From NCBI GenBank assembly GCA_026260175.1, contig JAKCWW010000235.1:1838-65837 (forward strand): 64,000 nucleotides of DNA, written 5' to 3'. How positions within the stretch are numbered: position 1 is the first letter of the stretch; every line of letters starts with the position of its first letter. Of this stretch, positions 37,911 to 49,039 are shown one piece after another. Source of the stretch: Reticulitermes lucifugus (taxonomy: Eukaryota; Arthropoda; Insecta; Blattodea; Rhinotermitidae). The translations under genes and the position numbers were made by a program. Under the pieces are notes generated by a model. It did not search any database. It was not told the origin of the DNA and saw only the letters and a list, made by a program, of their open reading frames with translations.

Positions 37911-38110
37911 TCTGCGATGTGACACAGCATCACTATGCAGCTGCTTTCCGACGTTTCGGGACAACGTACTGTTCTCATATTCATTGGTAGAAATGTACAA
38001 AAACTAATGTATTCTTTGGACACATCGACACTTGAATATGAGACCACTACTTTCTCTCGGAACTGCGGGAATCAATTACCCAGTGACACGGCGTCATGTT
38101 CCATAACCGT
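37910..38110. repeat. Head-to-head hammerhead-like family pair
   Basis: Minus arm: GTTGTCCCGAAACGTC (minus of 37950-37965), then gctgtgtcacatcgcagaag. Plus arm: gtgacacggcgtcatgttcc (38077-38096). Inner sequences ttctcatattca and tgaatatgaga are also complementary. Confidence 0.55.
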
Positions 38111-38334
38111 ACATAAGTACTGTTACCCGAAATGTGTGCCAGACTTCAGGACGCGTTATACGAGTCATTTTGTGTGCAAAATGCTACATCACCATATATC
38201 GGATTGTCAGCTGTTACGTCCCTGAGAGAGTTTTGTCTCAACGTCACTGTACGGTGTTGTACGGTGTCAGTTCTTATGAACAAGCGTCACCTTTGCGTGA
38301 TTTCTGGCTTCCGCCGCGTTGTGGAAAAAATCCT

Positions 38335-38445
38335 CGCTCTTCTGGGATACTACTACACCGACGTTTCGGGACAACCTGGTGGTCCCCTGTTGTCCCGAAA
38401 CGTCCGCACAGAACTACCACCCAAGGCTGCGTGATATCCCAGATA
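38335..38445. repeat. Palindromic family copy with perfect 16-bp stem
   Basis: GACGTTTCGGGACAAC (38360-38375) is the exact reverse complement of 38389-38404, with a 13-base loop. Both sides continue outward to the family's tcccaga signature (cttctgggatac on the left, gatatcccagata on the right). The left 16-mer is identical to 37950-37965. Confidence 0.75.
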
Positions 38446-38544
38446 AGCGCGGATCTCAAGCGTGACCCTTATTCCCACCACGATAAACACGACTCCGTTA
38501 TCCTCCCCCTCCCCCTCCACCATCTCACTTTCTCTACTTCTATT

Positions 38545-38760
38545 TGTAAATAGGAACCTGGCAGTTCGCTTAAGAAAAGGACAAGTAACAGAATACTTTA
38601 ATGGCCATTATTCTAATTGTTTGATTGGTCGCGTTGGTCCACATGTTTGGCCTGCGAGGTCACAATATCTCAAGCTCCTCCTTGACTAATTCTTCAGGCG
38701 GTGGGTGGTTGGGGCCAAAGGAAGTGTATGGTCCACCAGCAAATATCGTGTACAAGAGAA
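38545..38760 (+). pseudogene. Tc1/mariner-like transposase scrap
   Basis: Frame reads NCLIGRVGPHVWPARSQYL then KLLLD-stop-FFRRWVVGAKGSVW. This aligns with the common pattern W-GRGGP--WPPRSPDL-PLDFFLWG---VY near the last catalytic Asp. One stop, and the upstream part is missing. A dead fragment of a DNA transposon. Confidence 0.6.
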
Positions 38761-38764
38761 CTAC

Positions 38765-40185
38765 TGCTGCAAATCATGGGAGTCCGCTGACCGCATAAAG
38801 GGAAATGAAATTATTTGAAAGACTACAAGTTCTTGACTGATTTGCTTTCGTGGTATTATCTGACATAATTTTCTTTTTGTGTTGTGCGGTATGATAAAAC
38901 ATACGAATTGCGTAATTTAATTTGCATCCGTGTACGTACATTAAATCTTCCGCAGCTGTGTAACAGTGAACAATCGGATATATTGTGATGCAGCAGGGTT
39001 TTTACCGTTAACGGCACATGTAATAACATCCTGATCCTGGATACATATTTCGCGGGACACTCTATGGCCTGTATTTAAAGGATATAACATTTACTCTTAT
39101 AACAAATCATTTAGACACTATCTTCCTGTTGCATATTTATGAAATAAAACCTGCTTCTTTTCGAAGTCATGAGACCTCGCATACCAATTGTGATTTGAAT
39201 CTCAGGAATGTTGTTGTGAATTGAAAATTCTAAAATAATGTGAAGACCGAACGATTAAACTTCGTCATAATGCTCTTCCACTGTATGCTTATTTAAATGT
39301 TTATTACGAGAACCAAGGTTATTAATTAATATCTCAAACTTACTGGAGATTGGGCGTAGTCGAAAAGTTGCATCTCTGTACCTACCTTGTAAATATTACA
39401 TTTGAGGGTTCTGCAGATCGATGGAGTGTAGTTGAAGTTGACCGAGATTCACGTATCACATTAGCCCTAACTCATCAAAGTAACGATGTCTGTTTCGCAC
39501 TGATTTCTCGAGCGATGCACGTGGAGATACTGATCCCGGGATAATTGTCGCATGCCTAGATCTAAGCACAAAGCACTCTCAACAGACAAGTTTAATTTTA
39601 CGCGACATTCTGTCCTCTTCTAAAATTGTACGAAGAGTCCAAGCCCCGTCTGTTGTGCGTGACACACTCAGGGAATGCGCCGGGGAACCCGATTTTCAGT
39701 TCCTAATAAACACATGTTATTCCATGTTTATTGACAGACTGCTAATAGTTTACGTATTACAGTGGGATGATAAGATCGGTACCGTCGGTGTAACTTTACA
39801 ATGGGAAATGCATTAGACGACGTGCTGTCAAATTGAACGCTGTGCTCAGTCTGCGTTGCATGTTTTGGAACATGACTATATTTAGGAAGCACTGACTTCT
39901 TTGGTGTGCGACGGGATGTGATCTGCGATGTGAATTTAATGTCGGTCGCACCCCGCTACTCTATTTACTGGCTGCTGACAGCTGCAGTGTAATCACACAT
40001 CTCTTTTTCATAAAACAAGGATAAGACAGACGTCTATGTGTGCCTGTATTGGTGTCGAATCAATCTTCTAGCTCGTTTGCTGCAAGATTATTGTAACAAG
40101 GCGTCTGGTTCAAGATGTTACTTATACAGACTAAGGTGTTTTTAGGCACGTGCGGATAGTCGCGAAAAGCGCCTATTACATCCGA
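38765..40185. other. Intergenic, nothing recognised
   Basis: Mixed composition. No gene, RNA or repeat that I can support. Confidence 0.45.
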
Positions 40186-40189
40186 AATG

Positions 40190-40345
40190 TCCGTCCCTCA
40201 GAATGTATCAGCGCGGCTCCCACTGGACGGATTTCCGTGAAATTTGATGTTGGGGACTTATATGAAAAATCTGTCATGAAAATTCAAATTTTGTTAAAAA
40301 CGGGTAAAAATATCGGGAACTTTACATGCAAACCTAAGTAGCTTT
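40190..40345 (-). repeat. Dispersed repeat, shared with 36640-36805
   Basis: On the minus strand: tgtaaagttcccg, gacagatttttcatat, aaatccgtccagtggga, gccgcgctg. Opposite orientation to the other copy. Confidence 0.7.
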
Positions 40346-41297
40346 TATTGTAGTCGGAGTCACTAAATCGCCATAGAAGCGGTCTCTTTGAGAGAAATGG
40401 TATCAGGATAGCCGAGGAAGTATGAACATTACGCGAAAGCACCAGTGTTACGTTATACGTAAGTTGCATACCTTGTTATTAAGCTATTTTTTTAGACTAA
40501 TTAAATAGTATTTCATTAACCCACAAATCTGGATGTATTTTGCAGAGAGTTCATGCTGCAATCATTATGATTTCTCTGTATTGAATATATTTTCCAATGT
40601 ATGCTTTCTATTTCTGACGACTCTGTGTCAGTTGTGGAGAGAGACATTATCGTATGGGATATGAAGAGATGCTGTTTGTGAGTTCGGATGGACTCGATTT
40701 TGTCATGTCTCCCTTGATAACGTTAACAGAAGGATACCACGTGAATCCCTAGACAGGGTAAGCTGTATCGTAGGCGATATTCGGACCGTGCTCATCCACA
40801 GCTGTTTGGAAATAAAGTGTAGTGCCCATATATTGGAATATTTATTTCATTACAGGCTCAATGCTAAACTTCGTAACATAAGTCAACAACTTGACAGATT
40901 CAAGACAATATATACATAATTTTTCCTTACGTAGGATATTTAGAATTCCCCCCCCCCTTTTTTTTTTTGGATGGGTTGGATAGTTGAGGGGAACATATAT
41001 CATAATTGTTTTAATTTTTATCACATCGAGTCAGGTATCTTAATACAGGAATTGCTTTTTTTATAGTCGGGGTGCCCGTCGTAGAGTGGACATCATTGTT
41101 TCATAACGACCGATGATACAGCTCGCTCTGCGGGTCTCAGTTCGGTGATAAAAATACTCCCTGTACAAATGCTCCAATCATAAATATACTTATAAAAGAT
41201 AAGTAGACTAAGTATTGCTCTCATACTTCTGCCAATGTGACATCATATATTTTATATTGAAAAAATACATCAGATTTATGGACATTTTATTTACAGC

Positions 41298-41463
41298 TGA
41301 GGTGCACAAATTCCCCCTCCCCCCCAAAATAGAAACTACCACAAAATTGCAGGCGCCAGAAGGGTGACATGAAGCAAGTTAAATAATGAGGACCAACAAA
41401 ATAGACGCCACTTTACAAAATTCAGTCGCCGGGGCGACTTGGCGCCCGGGAGTTTTGCACTCT
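41298..41463 (-). mobile_element. MITE (hAT-like), copy 1
   Basis: Ends tgaggtgcacaaattccc and gggagttttgcactc form a terminal inverted repeat. On the minus strand it aligns along its length with 50027-50190 (shared gtcgcc..ggcgactg, attttgta, cttctggcg, ctgnaattttg). No coding sequence. Confidence 0.6.
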
Positions 41464-41868
41464 TCATTTCAGCTTATAAAAACTTCTGGAAAATATTAAG
41501 ATCTTTGAACTATTTGCATGTCTGTGTATGGGGCAGAGGGGATATGGGTGTGTGTGTGCGTGCCTGCCTATGTGTGTGTGAGTATATTACTTGGCAGCAG
41601 TGGCCAGTCATTAGCCATTGGCTATGATGTGTTACACTCTCTCCCCTCACGCGCCGGTTAAATTTCCCGTTGTTTACTGCAGTCTGTGAGTCATTGCTAG
41701 ACGCTATACAAATTTCGTTTGACACATAAACAAAATGCATCTGCTGCAGGAAGGATCCAGAAATTCAGATATCAATTTATGTATGAAATTTTTCGAGCTG
41801 CAGTTTCCGTTCTAGACAGCAAGAACACAGGAAGACAAATGACTCCCGCATCCATGCAAGATGGGATA

Positions 41869-42172
41869 GGCGGTGGAGCAGTTGGCTGAGGCACTGCGCT
41901 AAAAGCTCCAAGCTAACAAAGTCGCGGGATCGATTCCCTATGGGATTTTTCATTGAATTAAACCTTCCGGCTGCTCTATGATCCTGGGGTCGATTCAGCC
42001 TCTAACAGAAATGAGTACCAGGGATATCTTCTGGGGGGTAAAGGCGGCCGGTGAGTAGGGCTGACAACCTTGCCACCTTCATGTGCCGATTGTCTAGACT
42101 TTTGAGAGCCTCAACTTCCTGGAGCCCTAAGGACCTGTCAAGGCCTGTAATGGGGGTAGCTTTACATTTTAT
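41869..42172 (+). repeat. SINE family C, long copy with two tRNA-like heads
   Basis: First head tggagcagttggctgaggca...gggatcgattcccta (B box GATCGATTCC); second partial head cctggggtcgattcagcc. Body ggggtaaaggcggccggtg, tgccgattgtct and ctgtcaaggcctgtaatggg, shared with 11190. The doubled promoter region suggests a composite SINE. Confidence 0.75.
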
Positions 42173-42785
42173 CCATGCATGACAATTGTGGTTCAAGAAC
42201 TCGACGATACAGGTCGTGAAGCAAGACCTAATTTTGTGAACTGTCGCCTTACGGGTGTACACGATACAGCTATAGACTCCAGCACTCCACTCTGTTAATT
42301 GTGAAAATTGGTTTCAATCCTGTGGATCCGTGAAATTTTAAGTCACAGAAAGTTCCAAGCTGATCCACGCAGTTCAATTTCATGTCGTTAAAATTGGTGT
42401 TTTGTGTGCTATGAGTGCGGTTAGGGGATTTTGAATACCTATCCTTTTACGAGAGAATTGTTTCCTTTATGTTTCCGAAATTCAGTGCGAACAATACTCT
42501 CCGCCAAATCTGAACCCGTGATATGTAATTTTAGTTGTGTGACATGTTCATGGATGAAGAGTGTATGTAGCAGTATTCCAACACTAAAGACAATGTGAAA
42601 GAAAGCCTTAAAATATAGCTTTTTTTTTTCGATTTCGCCAGCGAAACTTCGACTTGGAATGAACAATGTGTTGTTATAAGTGGCGTGCATCTGCGAGCCC
42701 AAGGAAACAATCTACAGGCCCGCCTTTAAATACAACAACGTAACATTAAACGACACAAGGCAAATTGAAATAGTGACGCGCTCTG

Positions 42786-42929
42786 TGCCTCCTGTCGTCA
42801 TGCGAAACGTTCTGAGTGAAGTGTGACGCTGGTTGCCAGATAATATAATGGTCCTGTACACACAAGAACATTTTTTAAAATGGCACCACGCATCACTTAA
42901 CACTTGCACCGTTTCGCATGACGGCAGGC
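42786..42929. repeat. Inverted-repeat element with 50-base arms
   Basis: Arms 42786-42839 and 42879-42929 are reverse complements with some mismatches (core gtcatgcgaaacg against cgtttcgcatgac). Spacer about 40 bases, AT-rich. Possibly another member of the snap-back group, but the CTGANGA motif is not evident. Confidence 0.7.
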
Positions 42930-43020
42930 AGGGCAACGATTGAAGCAGTTGAAATTGACGCAAATAGTTCACACATTTTACTTTAATCTTTTGCATTTAA
43001 TATTGAAATTGAAAGAGGAA

Positions 43021-43101
43021 GCACTAGATCGCACCCTGTGGAGAACTCGCTTTGGAAGAGGCTACGGACCTGTCGTAAGACAGACTACAGAATGAATGAA
43101 T
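43021..43101 (+). pseudogene. LINE C-terminal scrap
   Basis: A clean frame ALDRTLWRTRFGRGYGPVV then RQTTE-stop, the typical end of an insect non-LTR ORF2 (LWRTRFGRG-GPVVRQT). Followed by (ATGA)n and AT-rich tail. Only the last 25 or so codons are present. Confidence 0.6.
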
Positions 43102-43104
43102 GAC

Positions 43105-44330
43105 CATATTTAAATAAACTGCTGCAAATACAGAACTGTTTTACAGTCCACCAAAGTGACAGTAGCGCTGGCAGTCTTTTCTTGTAGCATTGTTAGTTTG
43201 ATAAGGGTTTATTTTTTGAGGTGATATTTGGAGTTTTCTTACGCAAAAACTTAGTACAAAAACAAACCTTGTTCTCTTTATTTCTCTGTATGCTCTTTAG
43301 TACAGCTGTAGTGCATCAAATAGACTTTCTACTGTGGGTTTCAGGCGGGAAGGCTTAGGCTGTGTAACCTATGAGGACATTTTTTAAATAGATGAGCCTC
43401 CTGTATTCATTGCAGTTACACCCACGAAGCAGAAGAAACTCAAGATCCCCCGGAAAATGGAAGTAACTGGAAACGATAACCATAAGTAATAAATTCCGTA
43501 AGACAGAAAAGACCGTTTTAAAGAAAGGCTGTCCAAAATGTTGATTCGTAGAAATGCGAAAATGTGTTCAAGAAACAGGAAAAACGGCTGAAGGTTTAGT
43601 AAAAATTTACTAGGGAAATCAATACTTTTTTTTCTTAAATAGGACAGCAGTTAGTGAAGTGCAGTGTGTTCAAGTGAGTCCGACACGTGCTGCTTGCGAC
43701 AGCACGGCTACAAGCTTATGCGCGACCGGACGGGCAACTGCGCAGGCGGGCACGTCACATGCGTCGCTGACTGTCGTGTCAGAGAACTTCATAGCTTCTT
43801 ACCGTAAAAAAATAATCACAAAATTTTCAGGTTTATTCAATAACTGCAGGCAGTCGCCCCTTTCCTTTAAGCTTGCCTCGTAGAGCAGCAATTTTAGAAT
43901 GGGGAAGTAAAAGTAACGTCTACCACAACCGAAATTTGACAATTATTTTGTCAGATGGACATAAAATAATTGTCATAGTTGAGTGGTGACTGATGAGTCT
44001 TATTTTCCTTTTATAGGCCTGTATTGTGTCACAACGGGTTGTGTAACGAAAACAGTTTTAGAAGTTCATTATAGAAGCATGACGTTACGTGTCGTATTTC
44101 CTTCTGGCGATCCTGGGCTGTGCGAAGGTCATTCTTGTAGACTTCGTCTTATAATTCCACGGTAGATAAATCTCGCAGTAAAGAAGATCGGCAGAAACAG
44201 GGGGCCAGAATACTGCGCTGAGTAATCTCTTCTCAAACGCCACACGTCTTTGTTCTCGGAGCGTAAGGCTGTATAGTGACTCGGCTACTAGCTGGACAAC
44301 CTAGCATTGATTTTTCCATTCCTAATAAGA
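43105..44330. other. Intergenic; one GC-rich patch and one hairpin
   Basis: 43672-43790 is strongly GC-rich for this window (CACGTG, gctgcttgcgacagcacgg, ctgcgcaggcgggcacg). 43937-43949 pairs with 43963-43975 as a 13-bp stem. No gene recognised. Confidence 0.4.
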
Positions 44331-44338
44331 GAGAACAT

Positions 44339-44404
44339 GTGCCTTTCCTCCAACAAGATAATGCAGCAACTCACACCGAAACCATTTCAAACACCCTTAA
44401 ATGT
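44339..44404 (+). pseudogene. Possible DDE transposase scrap
   Basis: Frame VPFLQQDNAATHTETIS resembles the middle catalytic block of Tc1/mariner-type transposases (F-QQDGA-AHTA). Only about 22 codons; flanks give nothing further. Short match, so tentative. Confidence 0.4.
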
Positions 44405-44511
44405 TGTAATAACCTAGTATTAACTACAACGCTTTAAACTAAAACGCGTGAACCGCCCACAGCAAATTGGAGTAGCAGCGATCCTGCCCTGCCTGCCGGT
44501 CCGAGTGTAAA

Positions 44512-44765
44512 GTGATTCGTGGGGGCCACTAAGATGGTTACTTCAATGGTACCGGTTTCGAGTCTCTACCCGGAAACTGGCAATATTGTTGCATAATTTC
44601 ATAATTTTTCTTTTTCCCGCCAGTGAGTGCTGGGATACTGTGTCAAATTCATTCGCGATGGCATCCTTACCCAGCCAAACCAATACAGTATTTGCTACTC
44701 ATACGTCCATTCGACTCTTCTGTCTAATAATCTGGGATTTTGAAAGTGTCGTTAAATAATCCACA
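44512..44765 (+). repeat. SINE family B, diverged copy
   Basis: tRNA-like ggtttcgagtctctacccgg near 44551, centre with attcgactcttctgtc, tail gaaagtgtcgttaaataatc. The shared gtcgttaaata end ties it to 26530. Confidence 0.6.
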
Positions 44766-44809
44766 AATAAATGTTTTTGTGTAATGCGTGGTGCTGACGC
44801 TGCCTATGC

Positions 44810-44890
44810 TGACCATCAGCGCTGAACTAGTCTAGGCCTGCTTGCTTTTACAAGCATGTCCAGAGCGTCATAATTTGAAAACCCCGTATA
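44810..44890 (+). repeat. Dispersed repeat shared with 5955-6035
   Basis: gctgaactagtctaggcctg, agcatgtccagagcgtcata, atttgaaaacc. Second copy of an unnamed repeat. Confidence 0.6.
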
Positions 44891-45423
44891 AACGTAGGCT
44901 AATAAAATAGTACATGATTTTCATTAACTGAAGGACAGTCAGGCAGGCCACCAGAGCTGTACTGAAATAACGGTTTTTAAGTCTTAGGTCTTACAATTTT
45001 AAGCGAATTTATGAGTATTAAATGCATCCACTCGTGTATTAACATTTAAAGTCACATAACTTACCTGCCATATTGTTTCGCATTCCAGTTACAGCCTCGG
45101 TGTGTGGGTAGTATGAATCCCATAATTGGAATTTTCCGGGCAAAAGACAAAATGTAACTCTCTACCTTGATATTAGCGGCCGAGAAGTTATGACCTTGGT
45201 TGCTTAGGTCATGGCAAGTAATATGAATCAACCGTTCTAGTCCTACGGTGTACTGTCTCAAAAATATTCTGGGGCTTCACTGCTACTGAAGAAATGCTAA
45301 ACTGGACCTTTGTATAGTGCGTTACCACTATAAGGGCCTTACCCTCCATTTTGCCCTATACTGCAGTTTTTCCCAAACTTTGACTACAGAATTCTTGTCA
45401 TCTGAACAAAACGTAGCCATTCC

Positions 45424-45590
45424 TGTAGCCGTGCGGTCTAAGGAGTAGGTCTGCAGCCGCTTGATTGCTGGGATCGCGAGTTCGGATCAGAGGAGTCCTA
45501 CCGTGTGTGTGTGTGTGTGTATGTGTGTGTGTGTGTGCGTGTGTGTGCGTGCGTGCGTGATATACAAACCTCAACAGTGAGGCGGCCTGG
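45424..45590 (+). repeat. SINE family A copy with internal (TG)n expansion
   Basis: Head gtagccgtgcggtctaagg, B box gcgagttcgga. The central part is lost, and a GT-rich microsatellite (about 45503-45560) sits where other copies have gtgttgtgtgtctgagtgtg. Tail cctcaacagtgaggcggcc. The microsatellite seems to have grown from the SINE's own GT-rich centre. Confidence 0.75.
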
Positions 45591-45594
45591 AAGA

Positions 45595-46325
45595 AAATCA
45601 CTACAGAACTGTATTAAATGGTTTATTGACTTTAAGATAATTAATATGATGTGTAAGAGAGAAATTAAATAGAAATGAATCAATTAAGGATATAACAGAA
45701 TGTGACAACTGAACAACTGCTATGTGTTTACATGGGAAGTACTTGGAAACTATTTTGACATGTAAGGAAATAGGATAATATTACAAATACCTTATCAGAA
45801 CGAGTGAAATCCACTAAAGCTACACGATTTCCGGTATTCGGAGTTGGTTTCGAACAGGGTACATTCCGATTAAGAGCACGCTTTGGACTAGATGCCTAGC
45901 TGAATAAATTCGTGTCTGTTACAAGAAATGCCAGAGAGAGAGAGACAGCCGGCTTCACTGTGTGAAGTCCTTGGATGTCTTTTACAGTGAATACTTATGG
46001 AATTAAGAGAGAGGACTAAATGCTTCCTACATCAAGAGATCCACAGGTCAGTCCATGCCTGCTAACTGTTTGGGGCGTAACCTTCATCTAAACATGACAC
46101 ATAGTAATGCACTACTTAGTGTCTTAACTTCAGATCCCATTCCTGACGTCATTTCCAATCACAAACGTCATATATGACTCTCAAGGTTTACGGGTTTATT
46201 GTTAGCTGAATGTTGAAAGAAGCTAGAGTAGGCGAACATGTGTAGGCTGGTACATATGTTTGCTGCGTTTACAATAGATGTTGAAAATAGCCATAGTCTA
46301 AGTACACAGCCTGGCATGTCTGTTA
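45595..46325. other. Intergenic, nothing firm
   Basis: A minus-strand B-box-like ctgttcgaaacc near 45855 could be a SINE head but lacks support. (GA)n at 45932-45945. No gene. Confidence 0.4.
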
Positions 46326-46872
46326 GTCTAGAGCAGTGGTATTCAACCTTTATTGTTCGAGTACCCCCACATATAATTTCTCTTCAACTTCGTACCCCCA
46401 AAGTTGTTGGTGCATAATTCAAGNNNNNNNNNNNNNNNNNNNNNNNNNNNNNNNNNNNNNNNNNNNNNNNNNNGTTAAATAAATTACATCCAAAATAATG
46501 TATTAAATAATAAATTTTAAATGAAAAAAAGGAGAACCAAGCTATCAAATAAATATATTATTGCCTATCATATAAAAATTAATAAAAGGACAAACGTATT
46601 TTAGCAAAGCAAAATTATATGCACTATGTGGAATACAATGAAACTAGCCGCCCAGATAAGAATCGCATAAAGGAGAGAGAGAAAAAATTGGCGCTCCCAA
46701 ATCGCATGTCCTTACGTCCGGGTCCCTTGTGGCTAACCCTAAATCTGGCTGTCATTATTCAGTGTTTATCTTGAAATAATATATATTTTTTTAAATTTTA
46801 CGTACCCCCTAAGATGTCTTCGCGTACCCCCGGGGGTACGCGTACCCCAGGTTGAATACCACTGGTCTAGAG
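46326..46872. mobile_element. Non-autonomous hAT element with perfect 8-bp target duplication
   Basis: GTCTAGAG is repeated at 46326-46333 and 46865-46872. The element (46334-46864) has a perfect 16-bp terminal inverted repeat, CAGTGGTATTCAACCT against AGGTTGAATACCACTG (46849-46864). Subterminal cgtaccccc repeats occur at both ends, and a palindrome cgcgtaccccc/gggggtacgcg sits at 46821-46842. TIR and 8-bp duplication are diagnostic of hAT. No transposase visible, though 50 N (46424-46473) lie inside. Confidence 0.9.
46424..46473. other. Assembly gap (50 N)
   Basis: A run of exactly 50 N inside the hAT element, probably a placeholder length, so the element may be longer than 531 bp. Confidence 0.99.
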
Positions 46873-47340
46873 CATAGCTCATCTCGGTTCATTACTTAGT
46901 GCTTGTGTTCTTCAGTATGCGTCTGCTATGTAATTAGGGCATATCTCTTTTAAATTCAGTAAAATTTGTATTGCGGATAGGTCTATCAGACTTCCTTAGG
47001 GACTCCATGGAAGAGTCGTTTTAGTGAAGCTGATAGTATCACCTATACAGGAAGAAGGTCCATAATAAAACGCGTAGGTTCTTCACCATGTTCAGAACAT
47101 CCTGCCAATGGTCCCTACACATAGGTAAATTGTCTCATCCATAGCCTATCAAACCACTACATTTCTGTAAGAGCTACTGGAACTGTACTGAAACTTGACG
47201 ATACATATATTTCACTGGACACTGGAGTCCAGCAAGTGATGTAAAACACGGGGTTTAATATTATTCATTCCGTGCATTATTCTTACAATCCATCACATTC
47301 ACCAACAAATGCACATAATAGGATTAAAAATTGTACAGAA

Positions 47341-47400
47341 TTTAAAAAAACTACTACATGTTTCAGCGTTGAGGCGCCCTCAGGGAGTCTCAAATATTTT
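47341..47400 (-). repeat. Hammerhead-like motif, degenerate
   Basis: Minus strand: CCCTGAGGG, stem GCG...CGC, then TGAAACATGTAGTAG. The first box departs from CTGANGA at two places. Confidence 0.4.
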
Positions 47401-47848
47401 AACATATTTACAGGACGAGATCCTTTCGGGTCACACAGGATTGACTTAGATGTGTGTATATATAACAAAAACTCTGTACTTTTCCATCTCTCTTTCTCTG
47501 TAACGTTATTATATAGACTATACAGTCTATGCCATTACAAGCCCATTTCTTGTAACTGCTATGAGACTGAAAACACTGGAATGGCACCAAATGGTTGGAA
47601 CAATACATAGGCTGCAAAAAATATCGTTCTAAATAAACTGATTAAACGGCTGTTGATGGAAAGTAACAGACCTACCTTAAGTATAATTTACAATTATTTT
47701 TCAGCGCTGTATGGCCTGATTTATAAATTAAATTTTATGTTTGGTTGTAGCCAAAGAGACTGCTTGGGCAGGGGGACGTCATATTTGGAACGAGAAAACA
47801 AAAATGTGCGAAATTAGGACTCCATTTTAAATTAATTAGCCGACAACA

Positions 47849-48027
47849 TACAGTAGAACCCTGTTAAGAAGTCTTTCAAGGGGCCAGAGGACTAGGGACT
47901 TCTTAAGTGGGAAGACTTATTAAGAGGGAAGCTTATTAAAAGCAATAGGATTTCGGGACTTTAAAAATCAGACTTCTTACAGGGGAAAACTTCTTATGCG
48001 GGGAGTTCTTATCCGGGTTCTACTGTA
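47849..48027. mobile_element. pogo/Tigger-like MITE
   Basis: TA duplications (47849-47850 and 48026-48027) flank a 175-bp element with CAGTAGAACCC at the left end and GGGTTCTACTG at the right. The inverted repeat continues imperfectly to about 23 bases. CAGTAGAACC ends and a TA target are typical of pogo-group Tc1/mariner derivatives. Interior rich in cttcttaa repeats, no ORF. Confidence 0.8.
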
Positions 48028-48029
48028 GG

Positions 48030-48770
48030 CTTATTTTATGAATTTAAATCGCACATATCTTATAGTTTCATCTTGTATCAAATTTTGAATGGAAGTAAAA
48101 TTAGAATAAATTCACATTTTGTCCCCATACACAAGACATGTATTTGTGAAAAAAAATATCTGACAAAAACACCCAAAAATAAGAAAATGAAACAGCGGTA
48201 ATATATGTGTAAGCGCGTCTACGCAGTTTGTTTGTGGTGCTGTAAGTGGTAAAAGACGCTTTACAGGAAAAACATTGCCTGTGTAAAATATATACGGCAT
48301 TGCTATAAATGAGGCAATAGTGTTTTACTCGTTTTGTTAAAGAACAACGTTTGATTGACCCTTACTGGCGTTTCGCGTAGATCGAACCTTGTTCAGATGT
48401 GTTAAGGGACACAGTTTGGACAGTTGTATATTTAACGAAATGAGTCATAAAAATAAACTGGCCTACCTGTTCATGTGGACTTAAATTTATAGTAAACTTA
48501 ATGAACTAAAATAAGAATTCCAGTATGTTTTCTGTGGTAAGTGTCGGTTTTATAGAGACGCATCAATGGAACGGTGAGATTTAACACACAAGAGTATCGA
48601 AAGCCGGAACTAGGAACGCATTTTCAATTTACGCATTGCACGCTAACACGACAGTAAAGCGCATATAATCCATTTCATGCAGCTCACACACTTTAAAGGT
48701 TAATAAACAAAACGCAGCACTATTTAAATGGCAGTTAAATTACACTTAATTACGTCTCGAATAGCTACCG
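48030..48770. other. Intergenic, nothing firm
   Basis: A minus-strand cgcgaaacgcc with CTGAACA upstream (48355-48405) resembles the hammerhead-like family weakly. Otherwise unassigned. Confidence 0.4.
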
Positions 48771-48775
48771 CAATG

Positions 48776-48785
48776 AAAATGGCGG
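48776..48785 (+). promoter_or_regulatory. Pho/YY1-type site
   Basis: AAAATGGCGG is an ideal match to AANATGGCGG. Pho sites are core parts of Polycomb response elements. About 240 bases from the CTCF-like pair. Function inferred. Confidence 0.4.
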
Positions 48786-48935
48786 GTGCCTCTTGCTCAT
48801 GGATTTAACATTGAAGAGAAGAAAACAAGAGAAGGAAAAAGGATTTGGGGCTGGACCGACTTTTAGAGAGATAATGGCAGGATGGTAAACGAGGGGGAAG
48901 TTGGAAAGTGGGGAAAGAGGATGGAAAATTTTCTA

Positions 48936-48943
48936 TGACGTCA
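48936..48943. promoter_or_regulatory. CRE palindrome TGACGTCA
   Basis: Perfect 8-bp CREB/ATF-type palindrome between the Pho-like site and the CTCF-like motifs. Confidence 0.4.
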
Positions 48944-49014
48944 CAAAGGAAGGACCGCCTCCGCAGGAGCAATGGGCGGGAAATGTAATAGGATTTACGA
49001 TGTGCTATTCCTCT

Positions 49015-49034
49015 GCCATCTAGCGGTAGAGGGC
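49015..49034. promoter_or_regulatory. Overlapping CTCF-like motifs, candidate boundary
   Basis: Minus strand of 49015-49026 is CCGCTAGATGGC, an exact match to CCRSYAGRKGGC. Plus strand 49023-49034 is GCGGTAGAGGGC (11 of 12). In Drosophila, CTCF marks bithorax-complex boundaries, including the one between the Ubx and abd-A domains. Position fits; binding not shown. Confidence 0.45.
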
Positions 49035-49039
49035 CTCAA

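Noticed and set aside
48355-48405. Further hammerhead-like copy
   Set aside because: Boxes CTGAACA and GAAACG are present but the stem II does not pair convincingly.
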